Assembly: GCF_023370075.1 (NCBI RefSeq)
Contig: NZ_CP097155.1
Location: 137,407-201,406, forward strand
Direction of reading: 5' to 3'
Length of the DNA stretch: 64,000 bases
Source of the DNA: Deinococcus sp. QL22
Lineage (GTDB): Bacteria; Deinococcota; Deinococci; Deinococcales; Deinococcaceae
Part shown: positions 36,445 to 46,729 of the stretch, one piece after another
Layout of the letters: each line of letters starts with the position of its first letter
How positions within the stretch are numbered: the stretch's first letter is position 1
Notes under the pieces: generated by a model
Database searches by the model: none
Seen by the model: only the letters and a program-made list of their open reading frames with translations
What the model was told of the DNA's origin: nothing
Position numbers and translations under genes: made by a program

Positions 36445-37206
36445 ATGAACCGAACCCGACTCCCTCTCCTGCTGGCCCTCAGTGGCCTGCTCACCTCCAC
36501 CGCCCTCGCCCAGAGCGGGCAGATCGCCGACGGTACCTGGACTTTGCGGGAACTGCGCGACGCCTCTGGCAGCACACGCTTTGGTGGCCTAGATGCCCCG
36601 ACCCTGCGGCTGCTGGGCACCGGCATCAGTACGGCTGAGGGCACCCAAGTCTCGGGCTTCGCCGGCTGCAATACCTTCAAGACCACCGGGGTCTTCACGG
36701 CCCTGACCCTCAAGCTGCGGCCCATCGCTACGACCCGGCGGGCTTGCCCGGAGCCGCAACTGGCGTTGGAACAGCGCTACTTGAACGTCCTCCAAGGCGC
36801 GCGGGTCTACCGGCGTCAAGGCCAGACGCTGACCCTGACAACTGGCCAGGCGCAGGCGATCTACGTGTACGGCAGTGAGGCAGGGCGGCGGCTGGTGACC
36901 ACCTGGCGTCTGGTCGGCTTTCAGGGCGACACGCCGTTAACGGTGACCTTCTCCGCCGATGGGCAAATCAGTGGCTCAGGAGGCTGCAATACCTTCCGGG
37001 GGCGCTACAACGTCGACGATCAGGCGTTGTCCGTCGGGCCGCTGGCCAGCACCCGGCGGGCCTGCCCCTCTCCTGAGCTTCAGGCGCAGGAACAGCGCTT
37101 CCTGCAAGACCTCCAGCAGGTGACGCGTTTGGAGGTCACCGGCGCGCTGCTGACCTTGGTCACCCGGGACGGTCGCCGGCTTCAGTTCGCCCGGCCAGTC
37201 AACTGA
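36445..37206 (+). CDS. secreted protein with two META (HslJ-like) domains, 253 aa
   Basis: ATG 36445 preceded by GAGGTG. Signal peptide RLPLLLALSGLLTSTALAQ. Two tandem META domains: first about 25-135 with DGTWTLRELRDASG, GFAGCNTFKTTG and ATTRRACPEPQLALEQRYL; second about 148-250 with TWRLVGFQGDTPL, GSGGCNTFRGRYNVD and ASTRRACPSPELQAQEQRFL. The GCN.(F/Y) and TRRACP motifs are the family hallmarks, as in HslJ, linked to novobiocin resistance and envelope stress in E. coli. The two Cys in each domain may pair. Envelope location is likely; exact role unknown. Confidence 0.9.
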   Translation: MNRTRLPLLLALSGLLTSTALAQSGQIADGTWTLRELRDASGSTRFGGLDAPTLRLLGTGISTAEGTQVSGFAGCNTFKTTGVFTALTLKLRPIATTRRACPEPQLALEQRYLNVLQGARVYRRQGQTLTLTTGQAQAIYVYGSEAGRRLVTTWRLVGFQGDTPLTVTFSADGQISGSGGCNTFRGRYNVDDQALSVGPLASTRRACPSPELQAQEQRFLQDLQQVTRLEVTGALLTLVTRDGRRLQFARPVN

Positions 37207-37266
37207 AGTCGGCACAGCCGCTGAGCCGTGTGCCAAGGCCTGTTGACTCCTCGCTCAGGTCTGACC

Positions 37267-37290
37267 GGGGGAGCAGCATGCTGCTCCCCC
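37267..37290 (+). terminator. strong hairpin after META gene
   Basis: GGGGGAGCAG and CTGCTCCCCC form a perfect 10-bp stem with a CATG loop; only a short T stretch follows. It lies between convergent genes and can serve both strands. Confidence 0.6.
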
Positions 37291-37394
37291 GTTAATGGCT
37301 AAATTCGAGCTTAGAAACTATCCGACGAGTGAACTGAGCATGGAATGAAGCTGAGTCCTTGACAGTTTGAGGAGGCTTTTGATTCAAATCTGCC

Positions 37395-38093
37395 TCACTT
37401 TAGGGTGACAGCCACAAATACCGGGTCGGCATTTGGGCCTTCAAAGCCTATTCCGTAGGCCCGCAAGGTGAACAGGACGCGGTTGCCCCGCACATCCACC
37501 CGTTCCAGGCTGTACCGGGCGGCACAAGTGCGGGAAGCAGGCAAGGCAACGTCTTGATACACCACGCGCCCCCGCACACTGAGGCGGAAGCCAGACGTGA
37601 AGTCGCCAGAGTTCAAGTACTCCGGTGGACACGTGGACGGCAAGCGGAACACACTGAGCTTGATCGGAGCAACACTATTCGCCGTCCATAGGGTGACCGG
37701 CGTAGTTTGGCTTTGCCCCGCCCCGATGCCGTCAGACCAAGAAGGATAAGGCGTGGGATAGATCCGGCGGTAACGCGGCACAGACGTAACGCCTGGATTC
37801 AGGCTCAATCGGGCGAACAGATCAACCCCAGGCGCGGAGGTCAGCAACTGCGCCAACACGACCGGAGCCCTCGTTTCGGCCGCTTTTTTGGCGGTGTAAG
37901 CGGTCGTTCCGGTGGCCGTGTTCAGGACGTTCACCTGCGCTGCACCGAATCCACTGCCGTCCAATGTTCCAGACATGACGGCCAACACGTGCTGGCTGGA
38001 GGGCGAGAAAGCAACGCGGGTGATGTCCAGACGGTTGCCCGCCCACGCTGTCGAGGCCAACACGATCAGGGCCGGGAACAAGAATCGCCGCAT
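37395..38093 (-). CDS. secreted DUF2259-like protein, 232 aa
   Basis: Minus ORF from ATG 38093. Signal peptide RRFLFPALIVLASTAWAG. The start of the mature part, RVAFSPSSQHVLAVMSGTLD then GSGFGAAQVNVLNTATG, matches the DUF2259 (predicted secreted protein) pattern of FS.D...FA...DGSG....I.V....T. Later IYPTPYPSWSDGIGAGQS and a C-terminal YSLERVDVRGNRVLFTLRAY. Two Cys pairs possible (STCPPE, RTCAAR). Function of the family is unknown; envelope location inferred. Convergent with the META gene. Confidence 0.7.
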   Translation of the reverse strand: MRRFLFPALIVLASTAWAGNRLDITRVAFSPSSQHVLAVMSGTLDGSGFGAAQVNVLNTATGTTAYTAKKAAETRAPVVLAQLLTSAPGVDLFARLSLNPGVTSVPRYRRIYPTPYPSWSDGIGAGQSQTTPVTLWTANSVAPIKLSVFRLPSTCPPEYLNSGDFTSGFRLSVRGRVVYQDVALPASRTCAARYSLERVDVRGNRVLFTLRAYGIGFEGPNADPVFVAVTLK

Positions 38094-38386
38094 AGCGTAC
38101 CTTACACCGCTGGCGGGAATTTCTGGAGCGGGGACGCTGCTCGGCGGCTTCCTATGCTTTGCAGCCTTGCCCGTTACCTGTGCCTTGCACCAGGGCTCAG
38201 CTCGGCTTTGGCCATTGATCTTAAGCGGGGCGCTGCTTCCGAAGTGGTTCTTTGGAGTTCTGCAAGGATTTGTCCCGCTCTGCTTGGCACGGATCTGGCC
38301 GCAAGTCCAAGTGCTGGTGGTGGGTGCGGTGTTGTCGCCTGGAAAACGGACAGTGACTGCCGCAACCCATGCTCCAGGCTAAAGCC

Positions 38387-39193
38387 ATGACGCAACTGCC
38401 TGCCAAAGCTCAAGGCCAGCGCCCCCGACTGTCACCGCGTGCAAGGGTGTGGCTGGCCATTTTTCTGGCAGGCTTTCTAGGCTATCTGCTGGCCCTCGGC
38501 ATTGGCGCAGCCGTGCGCCCGCCGCTGGTGGTGGGCCAAGACGCCGCTGTACAGGGCGCACAGGCCCGCGCCACGCTACAAACCAGTCCCGGCACGTTTC
38601 TGGATATTCAGCCTGTGAACGGGCAAGACGACACGCTGCTCGTGTTCTATTCCGGCGGCTTGGTGCGCCCACAGGCCTACGAATGGTTGGGGACAGCGTT
38701 GGCGGGACGGGGCGTGCGAACTGTGATCCCCGCCTTCCCGCTGGATTTGGCTGTGACTGGCATTGGCCGCGCGGACGCCTTGATCAAGCAATTCGGTACA
38801 GGTAAACGCGTCATTCTCGCTGGACATTCGCTCGGAGGCGCGATGGCGGCTCAATATGCGCGTGACCACCGGGCACAACTGGCGGGCCTGATCCTGATGG
38901 GCGCGTACCCGGCAGGCAACGTCAGCCTGCGCGACTCGGCTGGAACGTCTTTGCCTGTACTGTCGCTGCTCGCCGAGCATGACGGGGTGGCCGACGCTGC
39001 CGAGGTTCGGGATGGTTTGACACGGTTGCCCACCTCTGCCCGCCTGACCGTCATTGGTGGAGCTGTCCACGCCTTCTTTGGGCGCTACGGCCCGCAACAG
39101 GGCGACGGCGTTCCCACCGTGACCCGTGCTCAGGCTGAAACACAAATTGTGGCGGAGATTGGGGCGTTTTTGGATGGGATCAGGGAGCAATAA
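38387..39193 (+). CDS. alpha/beta hydrolase, membrane-anchored, 268 aa
   Basis: ATG 38387 preferred over 38369, though neither has a strong ribosome site. A basic N-terminus and one hydrophobic helix (WLAIFLAGFLGYLLALGIG, about 25-45) anchor it. The hydrolase fold follows: LVFYSGGLVRPQAYEWLGTA (oxyanion region), VILAGHSLGGAMAAQYA with nucleophile Ser in GHSLGG, LSLLAEHDGVAD with the acid Asp, and GGAVHAFFG with the catalytic His. Matches single-domain dienelactone-hydrolase-like or Abhydrolase_5 proteins; substrate unknown. Confidence 0.85.
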   Translation: MTQLPAKAQGQRPRLSPRARVWLAIFLAGFLGYLLALGIGAAVRPPLVVGQDAAVQGAQARATLQTSPGTFLDIQPVNGQDDTLLVFYSGGLVRPQAYEWLGTALAGRGVRTVIPAFPLDLAVTGIGRADALIKQFGTGKRVILAGHSLGGAMAAQYARDHRAQLAGLILMGAYPAGNVSLRDSAGTSLPVLSLLAEHDGVADAAEVRDGLTRLPTSARLTVIGGAVHAFFGRYGPQQGDGVPTVTRAQAETQIVAEIGAFLDGIREQ

Positions 39194-39330
39194 GCGAGCG
39201 AACCTACCTGGATGTTGCGAGGGTTCCAGTACCCCGGCGAACTGAATGAGCGCCATCGTATTTTCGGCCGCTTGAGCACCAAAGACCGAATGGAGGGCAA
39301 AGGCTGTACACCGCAAGAGGCGCAACGTCT

Positions 39331-39756
39331 TTAGGGTCGGGCTTCCCCCTGAGCGGCTGTGGGCGGCTGAAGGCCCCCACCGGCCCGCAACGCGTCGCGA
39401 ATCTCGGCCAACAGTTTTTCTTCGTTGCTGGGTTCGGCCACTGGGGGTTTGTCTTGCTGCTTGAAGCGGGTGGTGAGGTGGTTCATGGGCGTGACCACCA
39501 AGAAGTAGATCACGGCGGCAATCAGGATGAAGTTGATGATCGCGGTAATGAAGGTGCCGTAGTCGAAGGTCACGTTGTTGACCACGAACGCTCCACCAAC
39601 GCGGGTGCCGCCGCCAGTCGCCAGCTTGATCAGTGGGTTGAGGAAGGCGGCGCTAAAAGCCGTGACGATGCCGCTGAAGGCCGCACCGATCACCACACCG
39701 ACAGCCAGATCGACAACATTGCCCCGAAGAATGAAATTCTGAAAGCCTTTTAACAT
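39331..39756 (-). CDS. mscL: large-conductance mechanosensitive channel MscL
   Basis: 141 residues from ATG 39756, with GGAG 7-8 nt upstream. MLKGFQNFILRGNVVDLAVG and VVIGAAFSGIVTAFSAAFLN form the amphipathic N-helix and TM1 (pore lining), a periplasmic loop with GGGTRVGGAFVVNN and FDYGTFITAIINFILI as TM2, then KQQDKPP and a C-terminal helix with EEKLLAEIRDALR, the cytoplasmic bundle. The length and pattern are standard. MscL pentamers open under membrane tension to release solutes after osmotic downshock. Confidence 0.95.
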   Translation of the reverse strand: MLKGFQNFILRGNVVDLAVGVVIGAAFSGIVTAFSAAFLNPLIKLATGGGTRVGGAFVVNNVTFDYGTFITAIINFILIAAVIYFLVVTPMNHLTTRFKQQDKPPVAEPSNEEKLLAEIRDALRAGGGLQPPTAAQGEARP

Positions 39757-39839
39757 AGATGTTCTCCATGAGCGCCGATCGCGCCCTGTGAGCAGTGACT
39801 TCATGGCGTGAGCGGCAAACCTGAGAACACTTTAGAGCT

Positions 39840-40640
39840 TAGGGAGAAGGGGAGCGGACTGACGGCGTTGGAAAGACCATTCGCTTCTTAGAATGATCCC
39901 TAAAGTAATCAGCGTTACGCTTACGTTCTGTGCGAAGACGGACAAAGCCTACGTGAGGCCCTCAATCATCTAAGGGGAAAGTGTGCCTGACCGTGTACAT
40001 CTTTTAGAGTGAGCGCGGAAAAACTCGTCTGAAAGTCAACATCCGATTCAACCCTGCTCGATCCTTAAAAGAGTCTCTGTGCTGCGCCCCAACCGCGTTC
40101 TGGCCCGGTCTAGCTGCTGACTCATCCCGGCCCTTGCTTAGACCGATGTCACTGCGTAGACGGCTGAGCCTGACTTTGCTTGGGGCCTGCCATTCCAGCG
40201 GGCTTTCCCCCTGCACGAATCTAGCTTTCGGACAGATTCAGCGCGGCGTGGGCCAGCGTCGTCAAGTGGCACGTGCCTACCTCACCCATCCCTTGGCAAA
40301 CAGTGAACCTTGTGCGGCAAAACGTGCAGGTGTTCACTTCTACGAGCCTCTAAGAAGGCGTCAGCTTTGCCGCCGACCGTCTATGCAGTCTGTGGTCGGC
40401 GCTGAATCTGAAGTAAGGCACAAGGGCCGGCTCGTCCTGGTACAGGTCTGAGAGCCCAATTTGGATGAACGACGTATGGATTGGCCGTTCTCAAGCCCAA
40501 CGGCGTCCCCGGCAGCATGAAACCCTCAGTGGGACTCTGCACTGCCTTCACCCCCACACCATAGAGACCGGATAAAGAAAGGACAAAGATCCATTCTATG
40601 AGAATATCATGTGACAGGCGGATCCTTGTCTCACAATGAA
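39840..40640. other. gap, no gene recognised
   Basis: About 800 nt without a convincing gene. The plus strand has frames such as MSLRRRLSLTLLGACHSSG (40146 on) and FAADRLCSLWSALNL (about 40355) that may be decayed transposase, but I cannot assign them. GTGACA and a CACAAT box shortly before 40644 may be the promoter of the next gene. Confidence 0.35.
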
Positions 40641-40643
40641 GCT

Positions 40644-40823
40644 ATGACTTCTGCTCTCCCCGTCTTGCTGGGCAGCACCAGTGCACTCAGCATTATGACC
40701 TTGGTGTTGTTATTTACGGGCAACACAATGGCGATGGCCATGACGGCCGCCTCCGCCATTGTGTTGGGAGTGATGGCCGTCCCCATGTTGGCACAGCAAC
40801 AGGAGACAGAGGATACTTTCTAG
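40644..40823 (+). CDS. two-span small membrane protein, 59 aa
   Basis: ATG 40644, stop 40823. Two hydrophobic helices: LPVLLGSTSALSIMTLVLLF (about 5-24) and MAMAMTAASAIVLGVMAVP (about 30-48), then a short polar acidic tail (QQQETEDTF). A -10-like CACAAT lies 6 nt before the ATG, suggesting a leaderless message. Hydrophobic throughout and bounded by intergenic DNA. Not recognised. Confidence 0.5.
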   Translation: MTSALPVLLGSTSALSIMTLVLLFTGNTMAMAMTAASAIVLGVMAVPMLAQQQETEDTF

Positions 40824-40871
40824 CTGGGCAAGGTCAGTTGTTCACCTCTTGCAGTATCTACGAGCAACTTA

Positions 40872-41052
40872 TGTCGTCGCAGAGAGGGCGACGAGCCGAG
40901 AACGGTAGGCGTCGTCCCATCTGACGCGCTTTCTATTCTTGGCGAGACCCCCGGCGGTACCTTCGAGCCGCATGAGATTTAAGGCCCAGCGTCTGAGGGT
41001 GGCCAGATTTTTATGGCCATGATTTGTGCGGGTCTTGGATTCGTCTTCACAG
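40872..41052 (-). pseudogene. ISAs1-family transposase, C-terminal fragment
   Basis: Minus frame: ESKTRTNHGHKNLATLRRWA, LNLMRLEGTAGGLAKNRKR and WDDAYRSRLVAL, the C-terminal end of an ISAs1-type transposase (KTRT.HG..NLA.LRR.ALN). It stops exactly where an IS6-type element begins (41053). Confidence 0.7.
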
Positions 41053-41846
41053 GGTTCTGGCAACTTGAGCGCGATAGGCTGATCGTGCGTGACAGACCGC
41101 AACCCCGATCGCCACGGTTTTCCGCCCGGCATCATCCAGGACGCTCTCTGGCTCGACCATCCTTTCTCTCTGAGCCAGCGTGATGTTCAGGACCTGCGCC
41201 AAGAGCGCAGAATCCAGGTGAGGCACGAGACGCGGCGCCCATGGAACATCAAGGTTGCACCGCGCCTGAGCGAAGAGTAGCGGCACCGGGAACCCCACCC
41301 CTGTTCCCGGTGGTTTCTGGACGAGGTCTGCCTCGAGATCAAGGGCCAACAGCTCGGGGTGTGGCGAGCCGTCGATGCCTCCGGCGCCGTGTTGGACCTT
41401 CTCCTGCACGCTCGGCGAGCTTCCCAGGCGACGAAACCCTGTCATGAACGGCTCTTGGTCACTGACGACGTGCCAGAGGTGATGCACACCGATACGCTCC
41501 GGAGCAGCCCTTCGAGCATGACCCGTGCTCCACGCTGTGGAGCACGTCCAAGTCATCTCAACGGCTCGCTGCCCTACCCTGATTGAACACGCCCATCGGC
41601 CGACCCGACCACACGAGCGGAGCCCGATGGGCTTCAAAAATCAGAGACGAGCACAGGACTTCCTCGCCCTGCAGGCCCGCAGTTCAAACCTTTTGCAACA
41701 CACCTGCACGACCGTTCCCGCCCACCTCCGAAGATCGAACCAGCACCGTGCCCACTGAGCAGAGCAAAACGCGGTTGATGTGACCGTCTGAACTTCAGAC
41801 GGTCACTTTTCCCAGTCGGCCCCTCGCCGATTAAGGTGCCAGAACC
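41053..41846 (+). mobile_element. IS6-type element, 794 bp, inactive
   Basis: Complete ends: GGTTCTGGCAACTT (41053-41066) and AAGGTGCCAGAACC (41833-41846). The transposase starts at ATG 41092 or the GTG just before, RHGFPPGIIQDALWLDHPFS, RDVQDLRQERRIQ, and meets a TAG at 41278. Beyond it the frame reads PCSRWFLDEVCLEIKGQQLG and DDVPEVMHTDTLR before shifting. A hairpin ACCGTCTGA/TCAGACGGT near 41783-41805 precedes the right end. Compared with 15943-16707, the hairpin arms differ by a paired change. It lies between ISAs1 and IS66 fragments. Confidence 0.8.
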
Positions 41847-42384
41847 GCTTCCAGAATGTTTGCTGTGCGTTTGAGCGAAACAAAGTGTACTGCATTCAGG
41901 TAGACCGCCAATCCGTGCATGCAGGGCCCGTACTGCACTTGACCAGGAACCTGAGCCGGAAAAGAAGCCTGCTCGCGGTGATGACAGGTCGGACAAACCT
42001 TCACCTGGGCGCGGTACTCCACCGCATGTAAACGGATCTCTGGCAGATTCAGAACCTGCCGCGCGAGTTCATCAATGATGGTGACCGAGTCCCAGGTCTA
42101 ACCACAACCACAGTGCCCTATCACAGCAGGCGTCACGACCTCATCAGGATGATCGACCATCTTCAGCGTCTTGCCTGGGTGATCGGGTTGAGCGCCAGAA
42201 GATCGGCCAGTCTTTTGGCGCTCAGTCTTCGGACTCCAAGGCTTGTCCTGGCTTGGTGGCCGATTTGAGGTCCTGCTATTCGGACCGAGACGCGCCTTGA
42301 GGTCCTGAAGCTCAGCAAGCACTTCGGCTAGTTGGGCTTCCAATTGTTTGCAGTTCGGGCAGGCGTCCTCAGAGATGCCCCTAC
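41847..42384 (-). pseudogene. IS66-family transposase, N-terminal fragment
   Basis: Minus strand: DACPNCKQLEAQLAEVLAEL (zinc-finger Cys pair then leucine-rich helix), GPNSRTSNRPPSQDKPW, CGCG, an in-frame TAG at about 42098, then LARQVLNLPEIRLHAVEYRA, KVCPTCHHREQASFPAQV and QYGPCMHGLAVYLNAVHFVS. These are the IS66 N-terminal, zinc-finger and beginning of catalytic domains. Cut at 41847 by the IS6-type element and interrupted by one stop codon. Confidence 0.75.
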
Positions 42385-42707
42385 TCTACCTGTTTTACCT
42401 GCTCCACCGAGTCCAGACCCCCTGCTGAGCAGTCACCAGATAACAGCGTTCTAGAAAGGTTTTACAGCTCCTTAAAACGGGATGTATTGGATACGACGCC
42501 TTTCCAAAGTCGAGCTGTTGCTCGGCAGGCCATCTTCAAATACATCCAGGTCTTCTAGGACCGTCAGCGTTGCCATTGAACACCAGACGACTTGACCCCA
42601 CACGAGTTTGAACGCCAAGCTCAGGTGGCTTAACCAGATGCGTGCAAAACAGACTCAGGCCCAGAATTGGGTTAACCCTCTAGGGCTGGATCAGCCGGTC
42701 AACCCTC
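42385..42707. other. gap, no gene recognised
   Basis: Spacer between the IS66 fragment and the c-di-GMP gene. No promoter, RNA or coding signature identified. Confidence 0.3.
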
Positions 42708-44498
42708 TCAGGGCGCAGTGGCCGCCAAGGTGCGGTTGCGGCCCTCCTGTTTGGCCCGGTATAAGGCAAAATCAGCGGCACGCAAGAGGTCGCTCAGCGT
42801 TCCCGCATGCTGTGGAAACGCCGCCACACCCAGCGAAAGCGTCACCGTGCCGAGGCGCTGACCCCGGGACGTGACTTGCATCCGTTCCCCTGCTTCCCGA
42901 ACCGCTTCGGCCCGTTTGACGGTTTGTTCGAGGTTGGCACCGGGCAACAGTAGAGCGAATTCCTCTCCACCGTACCGGCAGGCGACGTCCTCACCCCGAA
43001 TACTCGTTTTTAGTACGCTGCCGAGCTCTTGCAGCAGGGCGTCCCCGGCCTCATGACCATAGGTATCATTGAACTGCTTAAAGTGATCGACGTCGAGCAT
43101 GACGACGCCAATCGGATGGCTGTAGCGGGTGGCCCGGCGCAGTTCACGCTCGAAGGTTTCTTCCAAGTAACGGCGGTTGAAGAGCCCGGTCAGCGCGTCG
43201 CGGATGGATTGCTGGCGGAGCGTTTCCTTCAGCCGTAGATTCATAAACGCCAGTGCGACGGTTTCCGCAACCATTTGCGCCAGACGTTGGGTGTGCTCTA
43301 GGAAGGGGCGGCCATCGACCGAGACCAAATGAAACAGGCCGACGGTTTCACTTTGGGCCAGGAGGGGCACACACAACGTCGGGTGGTCACCTGCCACGTG
43401 GGCGCAGTGAAGGCCAGATGCTGCGGCGCTCACGAAAGCTCTTCCTCGCCGCAAGCCCCAGCATTCCACGGGCGTAAACAGTGGTGAAGCGTTGATCGCT
43501 CCATTCCAGGTCACCGCTTCTTCCAGCATGTTTTTGGAAGGGCCAAAGGCATACAGTGCGCCAGCCGCGAACGGGAAGAGTTGAGAGGCATGATGGGCCA
43601 CCACGTCCTGAGCTTCCTCGATACTCACGCAGGCTTGAAGCATTTCGCTCAGCTCGCCGAGCATCCTCGATTCCGCATTTCGCCGTTCGAGCTCGGTGAT
43701 CTGCAGCTGGAGTTGCACACTCAGGGACTGTAACTCGGCCGTGCGCTCTTCGACTCGGCTCTCCAGTTCGTCACGGGCGGCTCTCAGAGCCGCTTCAGCG
43801 GCTTTGATCTCGCCGATGTCCTCAATCACGGAGATAAAGTAGCGTGGGCTGCCGTCTTCTGCGTGCACCAGCGCGACAGTCAGGTTGATCCAGATCTGCT
43901 CGCCCCCTTTGCGGAGATAGCGTTTGTGCAGCGAGTAAGTGCGGATTTCGCCCCGGAGCAATTGACCCACCAGCGCGAGGTCTGCTTCCAAGTCGTCGGG
44001 GTGAGTGATGTCCTGAAACGTGAGTTCAACCAGTTCTGCTGGAGTGTAACCGACAATCTCACAGAGCTTATCGTTGACGCTCAGCCAGTGCCCGTCAAGT
44101 TGGATATGGGCGATGCCGACGGCCGCTTGATCGAAGGTGGTGCGGAAGCGTTCCTCGCTGTCCCGCAAGGCCTGCTCCGCTTGACGCTGTGCACTGACGT
44201 CGCGCACGACGAGGGTGACCAAGCGCTTTCCAGCCACAATCACTTCAGAGCGGCTGATCTCGGCGAAAAACGTCTCCCCATCTGCCCGAACCGCTGTCTG
44301 AGGAGACGCTTCGTCTTGCAGAACTGGAATGAACTCATAAAGAGACGTGCCGATGACATAGACCGCGTCAATCCCAAACAGGCGTTCAGCGGCTTGGTTG
44401 AACACCAGAATGCGGTGGTGAGGGTCAGTGGTGATCACGGCGTCGGGGAGGCCAGCTAAAACGGCCGAGTGCTGAACTTCGCGGACAGAACTGGTCAT
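42708..44498 (-). CDS. PAS-PAS-GAF-GGDEF diguanylate cyclase, 596 aa
   Basis: ATG 44498 overlaps the stop of the upstream EAL frame (ATGA). Domains: PAS (about 8-120, [15 protein letters not shown]), PAS (about 122-245, [24 protein letters not shown]), coiled coil with [17 protein letters not shown] (about 285-430) and GGDEF (435-590). In the last, [11 protein letters not shown] is the active A-site (GGEEF variant) and RGED five residues before it is a complete RxxD I-site for product inhibition. It makes c-di-GMP from GTP under control of PAS/GAF ligands. Neighbours on both sides are c-di-GMP proteins. Confidence 0.9.
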   Translation of the reverse strand: MTSSVREVQHSAVLAGLPDAVITTDPHHRILVFNQAAERLFGIDAVYVIGTSLYEFIPVLQDEASPQTAVRADGETFFAEISRSEVIVAGKRLVTLVVRDVSAQRQAEQALRDSEERFRTTFDQAAVGIAHIQLDGHWLSVNDKLCEIVGYTPAELVELTFQDITHPDDLEADLALVGQLLRGEIRTYSLHKRYLRKGGEQIWINLTVALVHAEDGSPRYFISVIEDIGEIKAAEAALRAARDELESRVEERTAELQSLSVQLQLQITELERRNAESRMLGELSEMLQACVSIEEAQDVVAHHASQLFPFAAGALYAFGPSKNMLEEAVTWNGAINASPLFTPVECWGLRRGRAFVSAAASGLHCAHVAGDHPTLCVPLLAQSETVGLFHLVSVDGRPFLEHTQRLAQMVAETVALAFMNLRLKETLRQQSIRDALTGLFNRRYLEETFERELRRATRYSHPIGVVMLDVDHFKQFNDTYGHEAGDALLQELGSVLKTSIRGEDVACRYGGEEFALLLPGANLEQTVKRAEAVREAGERMQVTSRGQRLGTVTLSLGVAAFPQHAGTLSDLLRAADFALYRAKQEGRNRTLAATAP

Positions 44499-46281
44499 GA
44501 CTGTATGTTCTCTGTGATGTCTGTCGGGGCGGGCGGGTGACACGGCTGGAGAGGTTCAGGACGACCAAACCAGTAGCCTTGCAGGTGGTCGCACCCCAAC
44601 GTCTGAAGTGTCCTGGCCTGCTGTGCCGTTTCAACCCCCTCAGCCACAGTCACCAGACCAAAGGCACCGGCCAGGATCACGATGGCCCGGATCAGCTCCG
44701 CAGAGCGCTTGCCTTCGGCGCCTGGGTCATCAACATGCTGGGTGAAAATCGGTCGATTTTGAGGACTTCCACCGGCAGCTGGGCCAGGGCGGAGAGACTG
44801 CTGTACCCCATGCCGAAATCATCCAGACCGACATGAATGTCGAGATCCCTCAGCTCGCGCAACACCTCTTGGCCGCGCACCGGATCCAGCAGACTGCTTT
44901 CGGTGATTTCGAGCATGATCTGTTGAGGGTCAACCCCGGTTTCCCGCAGGATCAGGGCCACTTGTTCTGAGTAACCGGGTTGGGTAAATTCCAAGGGACT
45001 GACGTTGATCGCCACCCGCGGGAGGCGACCCTGGGCCACGGCGGTGCAGGCTTCACGCAGCACCCAGCGTCCTAAGGGGAGAATCAGACCAGACGTTTCT
45101 GCCAACGGAATGAAATCCAGTGGGCTGATGACCGTTCCAGCACGGTTCCAGCGGATCAGAGCCTCATAGGACATGACCGTGTGGTCATGCGTCCGCACGA
45201 TGGGTTGATAGAGCAATTCAAATTCGCGGTGTTCCAGCGCGTGGTGGAGGGCGGCCAGTAGTTCCATTTCGGCCGGGACAGGCTGGTCATGACGCGGATG
45301 AAAGAACGCGTGGCCGCCGCCGGCCCGTTTAGAACGGTACATGGCCGTGTCTGCCTGCGACAGGAGCGTTTCGAGGTCACTGGCATTTTCCGGGTACACG
45401 CTGAGCCCCAGACTGCTGTGGACAAAGACCTCTTGTCCGTTCACGCGAAAGGGGGCGACGAAGGCCTGTGTGATGCGGTCAACGATCCGCTGACTGTCTG
45501 TGGCGGGGGCCAGATCGGTGAAGATGAGTGCGAATTCATCGCCGCCCATGCGGGCAATAGTGTCGCTTGACGCGACACAGTCCTGTAACCGCAGGGCGAC
45601 GAGCCGGAGCAGCTCATCGCCTGCAGCGTGTCCGAAGGTGTCGTTGACCAGCTTGAAGCGGTCGAGATCCATCAGACCTAAGACGACGTTTTTCCCCGTT
45701 TGATTGGCCCGGCGCGTCGCGTGCAGCAGCCGCTGGTTAAAATTGGCACGGTTGGGAAGACCCGTTAATGGATCGAGCAGAGCCAAATCACCCAACTGCT
45801 GCACCGTCAGGTGCAGCTTCAGCTGATCCATGACCAGGGCCGCGAAGTGTTTCAAGACCGCGGCGTCTTCGGCAGTGAACTCCCGAGGGACGCGGTCGAT
45901 GATGCAGATGGCTCCCAGCGAATGGCCTTCTGGCGTACAGAGGGGCGCGCCCGCGTAAAAGCGGATGTGCGCTTCACCGGTGACAGTGGAGAATTCGGCG
46001 ACTCGGGGATCCAGGGTGGCGTCGGGAATCACGAGGACGCCGCTGTGCTGCAGGGTCAACGCACAAAAGGAGCTGCTCCGGGGCATCTCCTCTTCCTGAA
46101 TGCCGAGACGGGATTTGAACCATTGCCGGTCACGGTCAACAAGCGTAATCGCGGCCATCGGCATGTGGAGGGAGTGCGCAGCCAAGGTGATAATGCGGTC
46201 GAACTGAGGTTCAGGCAGGGTATCGAGGATACCGTACCGGTACAGTTCCGCCAGTCGGGCCTCTTCAGGTAACTGATCCAT
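44495..46281 (-). CDS. GAF-GGDEF-EAL protein with frameshift in EAL domain
   Basis: ATG 46281 with GGAGG 5 nt upstream. Domains: GAF (about 20-165, [20 protein letters not shown]), GGDEF (170-335) with intact [11 protein letters not shown] but no RxxD I-site (ASSD), EAL (345 on) with [23 protein letters not shown] and [10 protein letters not shown]. At LKIDRF (about 44752) a missing T shifts the frame, so translation ends at 44692 after 529 residues. The true C-terminus is readable in the next frame to 44495: [32 protein letters not shown]. Adding one T to the TTTT run restores it. The broken protein lacks the last EAL helices. Confidence 0.8.
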
Positions 46282-46539
46282 GTGGCCCTCCAATGGACTG
46301 GGAATGAAAGAGTGTGGAGAAGGTGGGATGAACAGTTTGCTGAGTTTAGGTTTTCCGGTCTGAACAAGGCCTTACTCGGGTGCGGCTCATTGTTCGTGAA
46401 TGGAATTGGCCTTCTGGGAGCGTGGTCTGGTTCAACTGGAGCGGGAAGCACTGTCAGATTGGTTGTTGAATAATTCATTCCACTCTGTTTTTTGAGCGGT
46501 TCTGGCAACTTTGTGTGTTGAGCCAAGCCGTGGGAAGCT

Positions 46540-46729
46540 TGGTTCGTCACTCCCACTCGAGCCGACAAGCCTGCTGGCAACTTTGGTCATCCAAGACCGT
46601 GAGTTAAATCCTGGCCGGCTCGAGGCCCTTTCGATCAGGCGCAACAGTATTCGAGGCGTACGAGCCTGCACACAAAATTCCGCCGACCGGATCCGGGTAG
46701 TGACCCGCTTTTCCTTTCTGGGGGGTTGT
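46540..46729 (+). ncRNA. predicted IS110 bridge RNA (approximate bounds)
   Basis: Noncoding left end of the IS110 element, about 218 nt before the transposase ATG, the place of bridge RNAs in IS110/IS621. Four guide-like stretches occur in order. CTGGCAACTT (46574-46583) equals the left target half plus core. GTTAAA (46603-46608) is the complement of TTTAAC, the core plus right target half. ACAGTATT (46644-46651) equals the right element end plus core. CACACAAA (46669-46676) is the complement of TTTGTGTG, the core plus left element end. Target-loop then donor-loop order agrees with the known architecture. RNA ends are not determinable from sequence. Confidence 0.7.

Noticed and set aside
38096..38382. 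Plus-strand frame with hydrophobic stretch before the alpha/beta hydrolase (LLGGFLCFAALP and on).
   Set aside because: No usable start codon in frame after the divergent gene start at 38093, and its upstream part is antisense to that gene. A decayed membrane protein is possible, but I cannot support it.
40134..40451. 105-codon plus frame in the gap before the small membrane protein.
   Set aside because: No family resemblance I can support, Arg-rich shadow-like composition; possibly decayed transposase.
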